Of a stretch of DNA of 64,000 nt, positions 54,271-60,937 are shown in pieces. The notes under the pieces are model-generated. The model had not been told where the DNA came from. It did not search any database and saw only the letters and a list, made by a program, of their open reading frames with translations. Source of the stretch: an uncultured Chryseobacterium sp. (GTDB lineage: Bacteria; Bacteroidota; Bacteroidia; Flavobacteriales; Weeksellaceae). Position numbers and translations under genes: made by a program. Every line of letters begins with the position of its first letter. The first letter of the stretch is position 1. The stretch is from the NCBI GenBank assembly GCA_913775525.1, contig CAJYLH010000041.1, forward strand, positions 1-64,000, written 5' to 3'.

Positions 54271-54483
54271 TTAAAGGTCTATCTCTCCTGATTCATCGCT
54301 GTCCGAAGGATATTTCATCGATACAGTATCATTTCCCGGGCTGGTAACATCGTCGTTCTGGACGCCCGTTACTTGATCTTTCAATACTCCGGTCCCGGAG
54401 CCTCCCTTAATGGTTTCAGGGTCTTTTACCTGCTTTTCAAGAAACGAGGCAAAAAATGGTTTTTTTAGTTTTTTTCCTTTCAT
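54271..54483 (-). CDS. microviridin-type graspetide precursor 2
   Basis: A 70-residue precursor, paralogous to the one at 53997. The leader KKPFFASFLEKQVKDPETIK (7-26) and Gly-Gly (27-28) are nearly identical. The core is SMKYPSDSDES (55-65), with Ser instead of Thr at the first ester position and Glu64 as probable lactam partner of Lys57. A VTSPGND segment (46-52) precedes the core. The start at 54483 aligns with precursor 1; an ATG 6 codons earlier is open. It is the first gene of the cluster. Confidence 0.92.
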   Translation of the reverse strand: MKGKKLKKPFFASFLEKQVKDPETIKGGSGTGVLKDQVTGVQNDDVTSPGNDTVSMKYPSDSDESGEIDL

Positions 54484-54510
54484 GATATTACATTTTATCA
54501 TTTGAAGGAC

Positions 54511-54546
54511 CTAATATACAAAATTTTCAATATCGCACGAAGCAAA
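54511..54546 (-). promoter_or_regulatory. possible promoter of the graspetide operon
   Basis: On the minus strand, TATATTAG (54518-54511) is one base off TAnnTTTG and lies 27 nt before the precursor 2 ATG. TTTG (54546-54543) lies 24 bp further upstream, slightly longer than the usual spacing. Confidence 0.4.
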
Positions 54547-54596
54547 CCTTTATTTTAATATAATTTTAACTAAATTTAATAAAAACAAGAATAAAT

Positions 54597-55376
54597 TTAA
54601 TTTAGATCCAAAAATTCTTTCACTGCCATACCAAAATCTGCCGGATTATCGGCCTGTACCCAGTGAGCCGCATTTTTAATGGTTATCACCTTAGCTTTAG
54701 GAAATTGCTGCCTGATGGCAAACTCATCCTGCGGTAGGATATAATTGGATTTCTCACCGGCAATAAACAGGGTCTCTCCGTTGAAAACGCCAAACTTTAT
54801 GGCATTGGAAACAAAATCATTGTATTTTTCTGACAGTGTTTTAAGGTTGAACCTCCAGTTCAGTTTCTTGTCTTCATTCCAGTACAGGTTTTTTGTCAGG
54901 AACTGTATGGTTGATTTTTCAGGAATATACCGGCTCAGGACCTCCTCAACTTCCGTTCTGGATGTTACCGTATTGAAATCAACACTTTCCAGTGCCTTAA
55001 TGATTCCCTGATGATGCGGCGGGTAGGCTTTAGGAGCAATATCCACTACAATCAGCTTTTCAACCATCTCGGGATAGCGGATGGCAAACTGCATTACAGC
55101 CTTTCCGCCCAGTGAATGCCCTAAAACATGCGCCTTATCTATTCCGTAATGATTCATGTAGGCTATAATATCGCCGGCAAGATCATCATGGGACATATTT
55201 TCAGAATGAAAGCTTCGCCCATGATTTCTGAGGTCAATCAGATGGACAGGCAGCAGTTCTCCCATTTCTTTTCCGAAACTCCCCCAATTATCCAGCATGC
55301 CGAAAAGCCCGTGGAATACAAGAAGAGGAGTTGAAGTTAATTGTTCACCGAATATTTTTGAATGTAGAATTTCCAT
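54597..55376 (-). CDS. alpha/beta-hydrolase (YbfF-type esterase)
   Basis: A 259-residue alpha/beta-hydrolase fold protein. The oxyanion region is LVFHGLFGMLDNWGSFGKEM, the nucleophile elbow is VLGHSLGGKAVMQF (GHSLGG, Ser), and the catalytic His is in NAAHWVQADNP. The LRNHGRSFHSENMSHDDLA segment is typical of the YbfF/BioH-like group. The natural substrate is unknown. It has no signal peptide. It is separated from the graspetide genes by 113 bp and is probably a separate unit. Confidence 0.9.
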   Translation of the reverse strand: MEILHSKIFGEQLTSTPLLVFHGLFGMLDNWGSFGKEMGELLPVHLIDLRNHGRSFHSENMSHDDLAGDIIAYMNHYGIDKAHVLGHSLGGKAVMQFAIRYPEMVEKLIVVDIAPKAYPPHHQGIIKALESVDFNTVTSRTEVEEVLSRYIPEKSTIQFLTKNLYWNEDKKLNWRFNLKTLSEKYNDFVSNAIKFGVFNGETLFIAGEKSNYILPQDEFAIRQQFPKAKVITIKNAAHWVQADNPADFGMAVKEFLDLN

Positions 55377-55401
55377 GATGTGCTGTCAAGATGTTAAGTT
55401 T

Positions 55402-55469
55402 AGATGTCAGATATAAGATTTTAGATGTTAGGTATTAGAGTTCTGTCTGATGTCTGATATCTGACATCT
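55402..55469. repeat. intergenic inverted repeat and AGATGTTAGATGT-like tract
   Basis: AGATGTCAGATAT (55402-55414) and its exact reverse complement (55457-55469) enclose further variants such as TTAGATGTTAGG and TCTGATGTCTGATATC. The whole 55385-55495 gap is built of these degenerate words. It resembles the dispersed intergenic repeats seen in Chryseobacterium genomes. It is not CRISPR: there are no uniform repeats or spacers. Confidence 0.65.
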
Positions 55470-55498
55470 TATATAAAACATCCGACATTTACTCTTCT

Positions 55499-56218
55499 CT
55501 ACCACCTGGCAAGCCTTTTCAGGTAAGACTGCACCGTATTTTCCATTCCCATATATAACGCTTCCGAAATCAGCGCATGTCCTATGGATACTTCCAGCAG
55601 GTTCGGGATGTGGTCTGAGAAATACTTAAGATTGTCCAGGCTTAGGTCATGTCCGGCATTGATGCCCAATCCATATTCTGAAGCGGCCACTGCCGTATCA
55701 TAATACGGTCGTATTGCCTGCTCTTTATTGATTGAATAATCCCTTGCGTAGGCTTCCGTATACAGTTCAATCCTGTCAGTCCCGGTTTTGGCGGCATATT
55801 CTACCATTTCCGGGTTCGGATCCAGGAAAATAGATGTTCTGATGCCTGCATTTTTAAATTCCGCAATGATTTCGGTAAGGAAGTCCAGATGCTTTTTGGT
55901 ATCCCATCCGGCATTGGAAGTAATCGCATCATCCGCATCAGGCACCAGAGTAACCTGTTCAGGCTTTACTTCCAGAACCATATCAATAAACGGGCGGTGA
56001 GGATTGCCTTCAATATTGAATTCCGTAGTTACCAAAGGTTTCAGGTCATAAACATCCTTCCTGGTAATATGCCTTTCATCCGGTCTTGGATGAATGGTGA
56101 TTCCATGGGCCCCGAATTCCTGTATTTTCACGGCAGCTTCTGTCACACTGGGAGTATCTCCCCCTCTTGCATTTCTTATGGTTGCAATTTTATTGATGTT
56201 TACGCTTAACTTTGTCAT
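55499..56218 (-). CDS. pdxJ: pyridoxine 5'-phosphate synthase
   Basis: A 239-residue TIM-barrel enzyme that makes pyridoxine 5'-phosphate from deoxyxylulose 5-phosphate and 3-amino-2-oxopropyl phosphate. It starts TKLSVNINKIATIRNARGGD and contains HGITIHPRPDERHI, VTLVPDADDAITSNAG and INAGHDLSLDNLKYF, all PdxJ-specific. The start at 56218 is 4 nt after TATTTTTG on the minus strand. The T-rich tail of the upstream terminator merges with that promoter element. Confidence 0.95.
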   Translation of the reverse strand: MTKLSVNINKIATIRNARGGDTPSVTEAAVKIQEFGAHGITIHPRPDERHITRKDVYDLKPLVTTEFNIEGNPHRPFIDMVLEVKPEQVTLVPDADDAITSNAGWDTKKHLDFLTEIIAEFKNAGIRTSIFLDPNPEMVEYAAKTGTDRIELYTEAYARDYSINKEQAIRPYYDTAVAASEYGLGINAGHDLSLDNLKYFSDHIPNLLEVSIGHALISEALYMGMENTVQSYLKRLARW

Positions 56219-56230
56219 GGTACAAAAATA

Positions 56231-56254
56231 AAAAAAACCCGACTGAAAGCGGGT
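56231..56254 (-). terminator. terminator after the small membrane protein, fused to the pdxJ promoter
   Basis: On the minus strand, a short GC stem (ACCCG/CGGGT, 8-nt loop) is followed by seven or more T, and the T run continues directly into TATTTTTG, the -7 element of pdxJ (56223-56230). Confidence 0.6.
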
Positions 56255-56269
56255 ATTTTTGGAAAACAT

Positions 56270-56500
56270 TTAGCTGCCTTGTGTCATCAGCCTAATTACG
56301 GTGAGTACAATATTCACACCCAGACCTATCAAAGCGAAGGTACATGCTGATTTGGCCGCTACAGGCTCCTTATCTTTTTTAACAAAATAGATAATGGCTC
56401 CCGCCAAAGGAATACAAAATGATAAAACTTTTAATCCTACATGCAGATCCTCATTCGACTGATTGTTGTTGTTAGGATAATTCTGATTGAAATCGTTCAT
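56270..56500 (-). CDS. small membrane protein, unknown function
   Basis: A 76-residue protein. The Asn-rich soluble N-terminus (NDFNQNYPNNNNQSNEDLHV) is followed by two transmembrane helices (VLSFCIPLAGAIIYFV and ACTFALIGLGVNIVLTVIRL) linked by a charged KKDKEPVAAKSA loop. This layout resembles short Bacteroidota proteins with a CD225-like hairpin, but I cannot name a family. It is 9 nt downstream of the DUF2085 gene and probably co-transcribed. Confidence 0.72.
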   Translation of the reverse strand: MNDFNQNYPNNNNQSNEDLHVGLKVLSFCIPLAGAIIYFVKKDKEPVAAKSACTFALIGLGVNIVLTVIRLMTQGS

Positions 56501-56509
56501 AGTATTATT

Positions 56510-56845
56510 TTAAGAGATTAATGTTTCGATAAATTTGTATGCGTGATAAGTGATGCGTTCACTGAAGCCGCTCATGCCGATCCCAGCCAAAATCCCGGTG
56601 GTACAACGCAGGAAGTTGGTACTTTCCCGGTTTAGGTACGCCTGGGTAAGCCCGTCTATCATAGTAGGGAGAATAAGAGCAACACTTAAAATAATCCCTA
56701 TCTGGTAAAACCAGAGCATAGGAATCATTAAAAAATATCCCAAATAAATACCCGTACATCTAGCACATACGGGAAACTGCTTTTTCCGAAAAAAAAAGGA
56801 TCTTGAAGGCATTCTGTGGCAGTCTACCAGTTGAATTTTTGTCAT
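56510..56845 (-). CDS. DUF2085 membrane protein
   Basis: A 111-residue protein with the DUF2085 signature CHRMPSRSFFFRKKQFPVCA followed by RCTGIYLGYF. The arrangement of one Cys-His and a CARC pair suggests a metal-binding or redox role at the membrane face. Two or three hydrophobic helices follow. The function is unknown. It lies between the MscS channel gene (27 nt upstream) and a small membrane protein, all on the minus strand. Confidence 0.85.
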   Translation of the reverse strand: MTKIQLVDCHRMPSRSFFFRKKQFPVCARCTGIYLGYFLMIPMLWFYQIGIILSVALILPTMIDGLTQAYLNRESTNFLRCTTGILAGIGMSGFSERITYHAYKFIETLIS

Positions 56846-56872
56846 AAAAGCTAAAATAAGAATTTTTTTTCT

Positions 56873-58135
56873 TTAAACCTTCACCTGCATAACTTCCAGA
56901 TCAAATTCTTTGGAAGCAACCAGGAGATGGTCAAAAATATCAGACTGGATCTGTTCAAATTGTATCCATTCCGTATCTGTTGTAAAGGAATAGACTTCCA
57001 GCGGCAATCCCTGTGGGGTTATGTTGAGCTGGCGGACGATCATGGGCCCCTCTTTGTCCAGCGAAGGGATTCTTTCTATATACTTCTGTGCATAATACCT
57101 GAACACACCAATGTTGGTCAGCTGCCTGCCATTGATGATTTCTTCCGGATGCGCCATATTCTCTTTTTCCTTCTTAAGCTCTAAATCGCTTTTGGTAAGG
57201 TAATCCGAAATGAGGTTGATGGATTTCAAACGTTCGATATCTTCATCTGTAAGGAATTTAAAAGAATTGATATTAAAATAAATGGATTTTTTAATTCTCC
57301 GGGCATTGTTTTCAGAAATATACTGGAGGTTTTTGATCTCGGTCGTCAGCAAGTCATATGTAGGGATGGTGGAAAAGGTCTTGTCAAAATTATTGATCCT
57401 GGTCGTTAAAAGGCTGATTTCAGCGATGTTTCCCTCCACATTATATTTAGGAATGCTTACCCAGTCTCCTACTTTGAGATTTTTAGAAGTTGCCACGTGA
57501 ATGCCCGTTACAAATCCGAGGATGGTATCCCGGAATACCAGAACCAGGACCGCTGTAATAGCCCCGAGACTTCCCACAATAGTAGTCCCTTTAATACCGA
57601 AGATGACACAGATCCCCACTACAGAGAAGATGAAAATCCCAAGTATCTTCACGGTTTCGGAAATGGCATTCAGCGCCATTATTTTGTAAAAATCCTGTTT
57701 GATAATGAAATATCCCCTGAATGCGGTAAGTGACCGGTACAGCATTCCGGCAAGCGTCAGTACGAAACCGAGATTTATTGACCTGATGATAAAAATGTTG
57801 GTATTAGGGATGGACCTCGGCGGGAAAATTGACGGGTTGATGCTGGCTACCACAAATAAAGCAGTGAGGTGGGCAACAGAGTTGGTGATCTTAGAATCAT
57901 AAATGGACTTGATGATCGGATATTTCTGTTCATTATGAAAAAAACGGAAAATAATATTGATCACCGGTTTACAAATGAAGTCTATAATGAAAAATACCGC
58001 CAGCAACAGCGCTAATTTTGTAATCATATGAAAAAACCAGTCGAGGCCTAAAGGCGATATACGGCTGATATAGTCGTACAGCTGATAACTTATGTCCTGG
58101 AAAAAATCTTTGGTATCCTGTATTTCATCTTTCAT
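56873..58135 (-). CDS. MscS-family mechanosensitive ion channel
   Basis: A 420-residue inner-membrane channel with about five N-terminal helices and the MscS pore/beta domain. The conserved segment is GTTIVGSLGAITAVLVLVFR followed by DTILGFVTGIHVATSKNLKVGDWVSIPK and the EISLLTTRI/FDKTFSTIPTYDLL strands. The C-terminal domain is larger than in E. coli MscS and like YbdG. It probably protects against osmotic shock. The start is at 58135 (MKDEIQDTKDFF). Confidence 0.9.
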   Translation of the reverse strand: MKDEIQDTKDFFQDISYQLYDYISRISPLGLDWFFHMITKLALLLAVFFIIDFICKPVINIIFRFFHNEQKYPIIKSIYDSKITNSVAHLTALFVVASINPSIFPPRSIPNTNIFIIRSINLGFVLTLAGMLYRSLTAFRGYFIIKQDFYKIMALNAISETVKILGIFIFSVVGICVIFGIKGTTIVGSLGAITAVLVLVFRDTILGFVTGIHVATSKNLKVGDWVSIPKYNVEGNIAEISLLTTRINNFDKTFSTIPTYDLLTTEIKNLQYISENNARRIKKSIYFNINSFKFLTDEDIERLKSINLISDYLTKSDLELKKEKENMAHPEEIINGRQLTNIGVFRYYAQKYIERIPSLDKEGPMIVRQLNITPQGLPLEVYSFTTDTEWIQFEQIQSDIFDHLLVASKEFDLEVMQVKV

Positions 58136-58348
58136 CACAGTAAATTTACAAATCTTAAACAACTGAATACCGCAGCAAAATTCTTTCCAAATATTTATGA
58201 AATCGCTTATCTAACATGAATTTTAACGGAATTATATTATTTCACAAATCATCAGGCCTCGTTATGCATCTGTTTTGGAATTATTTTGGTAGTGAGATTG
58301 TCTAAGATATATTTTATTTTCCCGATCTGAATAAGACATACTGATATT

Positions 58349-58840
58349 ATGGATACTATACTTATTGATATTCTCTGCCTGGTCCTTTTATTTTTAGGAA
58401 TGCTAGGAACATTTCTTCCGGTGCTGCCCGGCTTGCTTTTGAGCATCTGCGGCCTGCTGATCTATAAATTCGGGACCGATGCCGATCTTCCGATGCTCTA
58501 TATTTGGGTTTTCGGGGCGCTGACTGCCATTTCAGTGGTGCTTAACTATGTGATCCCGGCCAAAACCACTCAGAAATATGGCGGAACCCGATGGGGAAGC
58601 ATCGGATCTGTTATCGGGACTATTGTAGGGATGTTCTTACCGATTCCGCTGGGTTTCCTGATCGGGATGTTCGCCGGAGTATTTATCGGTGAGCTTCTTC
58701 ATGACAGCAGGGACATGAATAAAGCCCTGAAATCCACCAAAGGTGCTTTTATAGGATTCATTTACGGTACAGGTTTCAGCCTGGTGGTAGGTGTGGCAAT
58801 GTTTTTGGTGGTTATCCTGGATATGTTAAACATAATCTGA
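58349..58840 (+). CDS. DUF456 membrane protein
   Basis: A 163-residue glycine-rich membrane protein of the DUF456 family. The N-terminal LGTFLPVLPGLLLSICGLLI and the central VIPAKTTQKYGGTRWGSIGS with GMFLPIPLGFLIGMFAGVFI are family hallmarks. The function is unknown. Its stop overlaps the next start by 1 nt (TGATG), so the following lipoprotein is translationally coupled. Confidence 0.88.
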   Translation: MDTILIDILCLVLLFLGMLGTFLPVLPGLLLSICGLLIYKFGTDADLPMLYIWVFGALTAISVVLNYVIPAKTTQKYGGTRWGSIGSVIGTIVGMFLPIPLGFLIGMFAGVFIGELLHDSRDMNKALKSTKGAFIGFIYGTGFSLVVGVAMFLVVILDMLNII

Positions 58841-59343
58841 TGAGTATGATTCCTAAAACCATTTTATTCAGTATCGGTCTAATGTCCTTACTGAACTGTA
58901 ATACACGGAAAGAAGCCAACGTAAAAAATGCTTCTTCAATTAATACCCCACAAACAGCTATGAACAGTAGTTCTGCAAAAGATAATGCCCTGATCAATCT
59001 TTCGGAAGGTGAAAATAAATTCCTGAAAGCATATGACATGAATGTCACATTCAGAGGAGTTTCTGAGGACAGCCGCTGTCCGGAGGGCGTGAATTGCATC
59101 TGGGCCGGCGTTGCTGTAGCCCAGGTAGAAGTCATGGGTACCGCTACCCGCCCGGTTATCCTTAACCTGGCCAGTACGGAAAACCCGGGAAGGAACTACC
59201 ACCAGTCTGCCGACTTTAACGGATACACGATTACGTTAAAAACAATCGCACCCTACCCTGCCTCAGCAGAAGGAACGAGTGCTTTAAAAGGAAAATATAC
59301 CATCGGTATTTCTATTCAGAAGTCCGATGCTACCACGAAATAG
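58840..59343 (+). CDS. lipoprotein of unknown function
   Basis: A 167-residue lipoprotein with lipobox SLLNC (Cys20). A low-complexity linker (about 21-52) is followed by a compact domain with a conserved-looking SEDSRCPEGVNCIWAGVAVA segment, a CPxxxxC-W motif seen in several uncharacterised Bacteroidota lipoproteins, and beta strands to the end. It is coupled to the DUF456 gene. Its 3' end overlaps ung on the other strand by 14 nt. Confidence 0.8.
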   Translation: MSMIPKTILFSIGLMSLLNCNTRKEANVKNASSINTPQTAMNSSSAKDNALINLSEGENKFLKAYDMNVTFRGVSEDSRCPEGVNCIWAGVAVAQVEVMGTATRPVILNLASTENPGRNYHQSADFNGYTITLKTIAPYPASAEGTSALKGKYTIGISIQKSDATTK

Positions 59344-59971
59344 GTTTCTTGCCTTTGGAGATAAGGTATTCGTTGATTTTCGAGAAAGGTTTGCTTCCGA
59401 AAAATCCCCTGTGTACGGAAAACGGAGACGGATGCGCAGATTTCAGGATAAAATGCTTAGCCGGATCAATCAGTTCGGCTTTTTTCTGTGCAAAAGCACC
59501 CCATAAAACAAATACGACATTTTCTTTTTTGTCTGAAATTTCCTTAATGATGAAGTCGGTGAACTTCTCCCATCCCAGATCTTTATGGGAATTGGGTGAA
59601 TGGGCACGCACAGTTAATGTAGCATTCAACATCAATACCCCTTGTTTTCCCCAGTCATCGAGCTCTTTGGAAGTCCTGACAACACCGAGATCATCCTTTA
59701 ATTCTATAAAAATATTTTTCAGTGAAGGCGGTGCCGCAACCTGTTCAGAAACAGAAAAGCATAATCCGTTGGCCTGATAATCATTATGGTAGGGATCCTG
59801 CCCTAAAATCACCACTTCAATATCATCAAAAGGAGTAATTTCAAGTGCCCTGAAAATCTGGCTTTTTGGCGGGAACACTTTTGTAGTTGCATATTCCTGC
59901 TTTACTTTTTCCCAAAGATTGGTAAAGTAAGGCGTATTTTTTATCGGAGCTAAAACTTCTGTCCAGGTCAT
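59330..59971 (-). CDS. ung: uracil-DNA glycosylase
   Basis: A 213-residue family 1 UDG that removes uracil from DNA. The catalytic water-activating loop GQDPYHNDYQANGLCFSV is intact (Asp in GQDPYH) and the minor-groove loop HPSPFSVHRGFFG carries the catalytic His. The Leu-loop and the N-terminal WTEVLAPIK also fit. It is a single gene ending tail-to-tail with the lipoprotein. Confidence 0.96.
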   Translation of the reverse strand: MTWTEVLAPIKNTPYFTNLWEKVKQEYATTKVFPPKSQIFRALEITPFDDIEVVILGQDPYHNDYQANGLCFSVSEQVAAPPSLKNIFIELKDDLGVVRTSKELDDWGKQGVLMLNATLTVRAHSPNSHKDLGWEKFTDFIIKEISDKKENVVFVLWGAFAQKKAELIDPAKHFILKSAHPSPFSVHRGFFGSKPFSKINEYLISKGKKPISW

Positions 59972-60310
59972 TATTTTAATTTGAAAATGATTTAATTTGT
60001 AAATGATTTTTAGTAATCTTTTTTTATTAATTTAAAATATTCATCAAAGAAAACTGCTGTTTCATCCTGAGGAATATCATAAGGTTCGCTGAAGGTAATA
60101 TCAATTTTCTTGCCTTTATAAGCAGAGGTATTCGATATGTAAATATGTGCCATTAACACTCAAGAATAAGCTGCTCAAGAAAATCTACCATTCTTTTCCA
60201 CAATCAAAGCTTTCTCTTTTGCAGATCTTATTCTGTTCAGCATAATGGAAGTGTTTCCAAGAGCACGGATTCATGGGATTTCAATGGATACGTAAACAAA
60301 TATACTGAAT
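59972..60310. other. 339-bp region with a short reading frame, otherwise no gene
   Basis: The only candidate is the 47-codon frame at 60010-60153 on the minus strand, listed separately. A further minus-strand stretch at about 60180-60250 reads MLNRIRSAKEKALIVEKNGR before a stop, in another frame from the 47-codon ORF. It may be a remnant of a decayed gene. Confidence 0.45.
60010..60153 (-). CDS. short ORF or gene remnant, unknown
   Basis: A 47-residue frame (MAHIYISNTSAYKGKKIDIT, then SEPYDIPQDETAVFFDEYF) with protein-like composition and no low complexity. A stop lies three codons upstream, so it is not the end of a longer intact frame. It could be a genuine small protein, or the C-terminal fragment of a decayed gene whose N-terminal part is the coding-like text at 60180-60250 in another frame. 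No family is recognised. Confidence 0.35.
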   Translation of the reverse strand: MAHIYISNTSAYKGKKIDITFSEPYDIPQDETAVFFDEYFKLIKKDY

Positions 60311-60829
60311 TTAAAAATGAGCCTGCATGTTCTTAAGGCTGAAAACCAGATGTTCGGGAAATCCCTCTTCTTTTTTATTTTGTTTCAGAGCAAAGTGATG
60401 TTTCAGCAGCAAAGCTTTTGAAGGCTCATTCAGCGTATGGGTAACAGCCAGAATTTCATGCAGCTTCAGATCATCAAATCCATACGGTAAAACTATATCC
60501 AGTACTTCTGACATGATCCCTTTCCTGTGGTATGCCGGCAGCAGCTCGTATCCTATCTCGGCGGTTTTTCGGTCTTCGGAAAAATTCAGGAAACAAAGGG
60601 TACCGATTAAGCCGGGCTGATCTTTGTATGAAATCCCGAAATACATCGTCTGTCCGTTTTTGGTCCTTTCTCTAATAGTTAAAATAAACTGCAGTGCCTC
60701 GTAATTGGTTGTAGGCGGATTCCGGGTCAGGAATCGGTTGATGGCAGCATTGCTGCGGATCTTCAGGATATCTTCGGTATGGCTTTCGTTGATCTCTTTC
60801 AACACTAAACGTTCGGTTTGGAGGTTCAT
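60311..60829 (-). CDS. GNAT-family N-acetyltransferase (RimJ/RimL type)
   Basis: A 172-residue acetyltransferase_3 domain protein. It starts NLQTERLVLKEINESHTEDI, the usual RimJ/L N-terminus. The acetyl-CoA-binding loop is AEIGYELLPAYHRKGIMSEV, followed by the final strands (HEILAVTHTLNEPSKALLLK). The substrate is unknown; ribosomal-protein or small-molecule amines are typical. It is 5.8 kb from the graspetide genes, so I do not treat it as an MdnD partner. Confidence 0.88.
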   Translation of the reverse strand: MNLQTERLVLKEINESHTEDILKIRSNAAINRFLTRNPPTTNYEALQFILTIRERTKNGQTMYFGISYKDQPGLIGTLCFLNFSEDRKTAEIGYELLPAYHRKGIMSEVLDIVLPYGFDDLKLHEILAVTHTLNEPSKALLLKHHFALKQNKKEEGFPEHLVFSLKNMQAHF

Positions 60830-60925
60830 CGTATTAAATATGGCGCAGAGTGAAACTAATTATTTTCAGGGGTTTCAAAATATTCAAATTAAGGCATTTT
60901 CAAATTAACATTCATATTTTCTCAC

Positions 60926-60933
60926 TAAATTTG
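60926..60933 (+). promoter_or_regulatory. -7 element 4 nt before the mutS2 GTG start
   Basis: TAAATTTG is a full TAnnTTTG match and ends 4 nt before the GTG at 60938. No TTG box is visible at -33. Confidence 0.45.
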
Positions 60934-60937
60934 TACT

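Noticed and set aside
55381-55498. CRISPR array
   Set aside because: Repeats are degenerate, in both orientations, and not separated by uniform spacers.
60311-60829. GNAT acetyltransferase as an MdnD-type partner of the graspetide cluster
   Set aside because: It is 5.8 kb away with unrelated genes in between and has the RimJ/RimL pattern of a general acetyltransferase.
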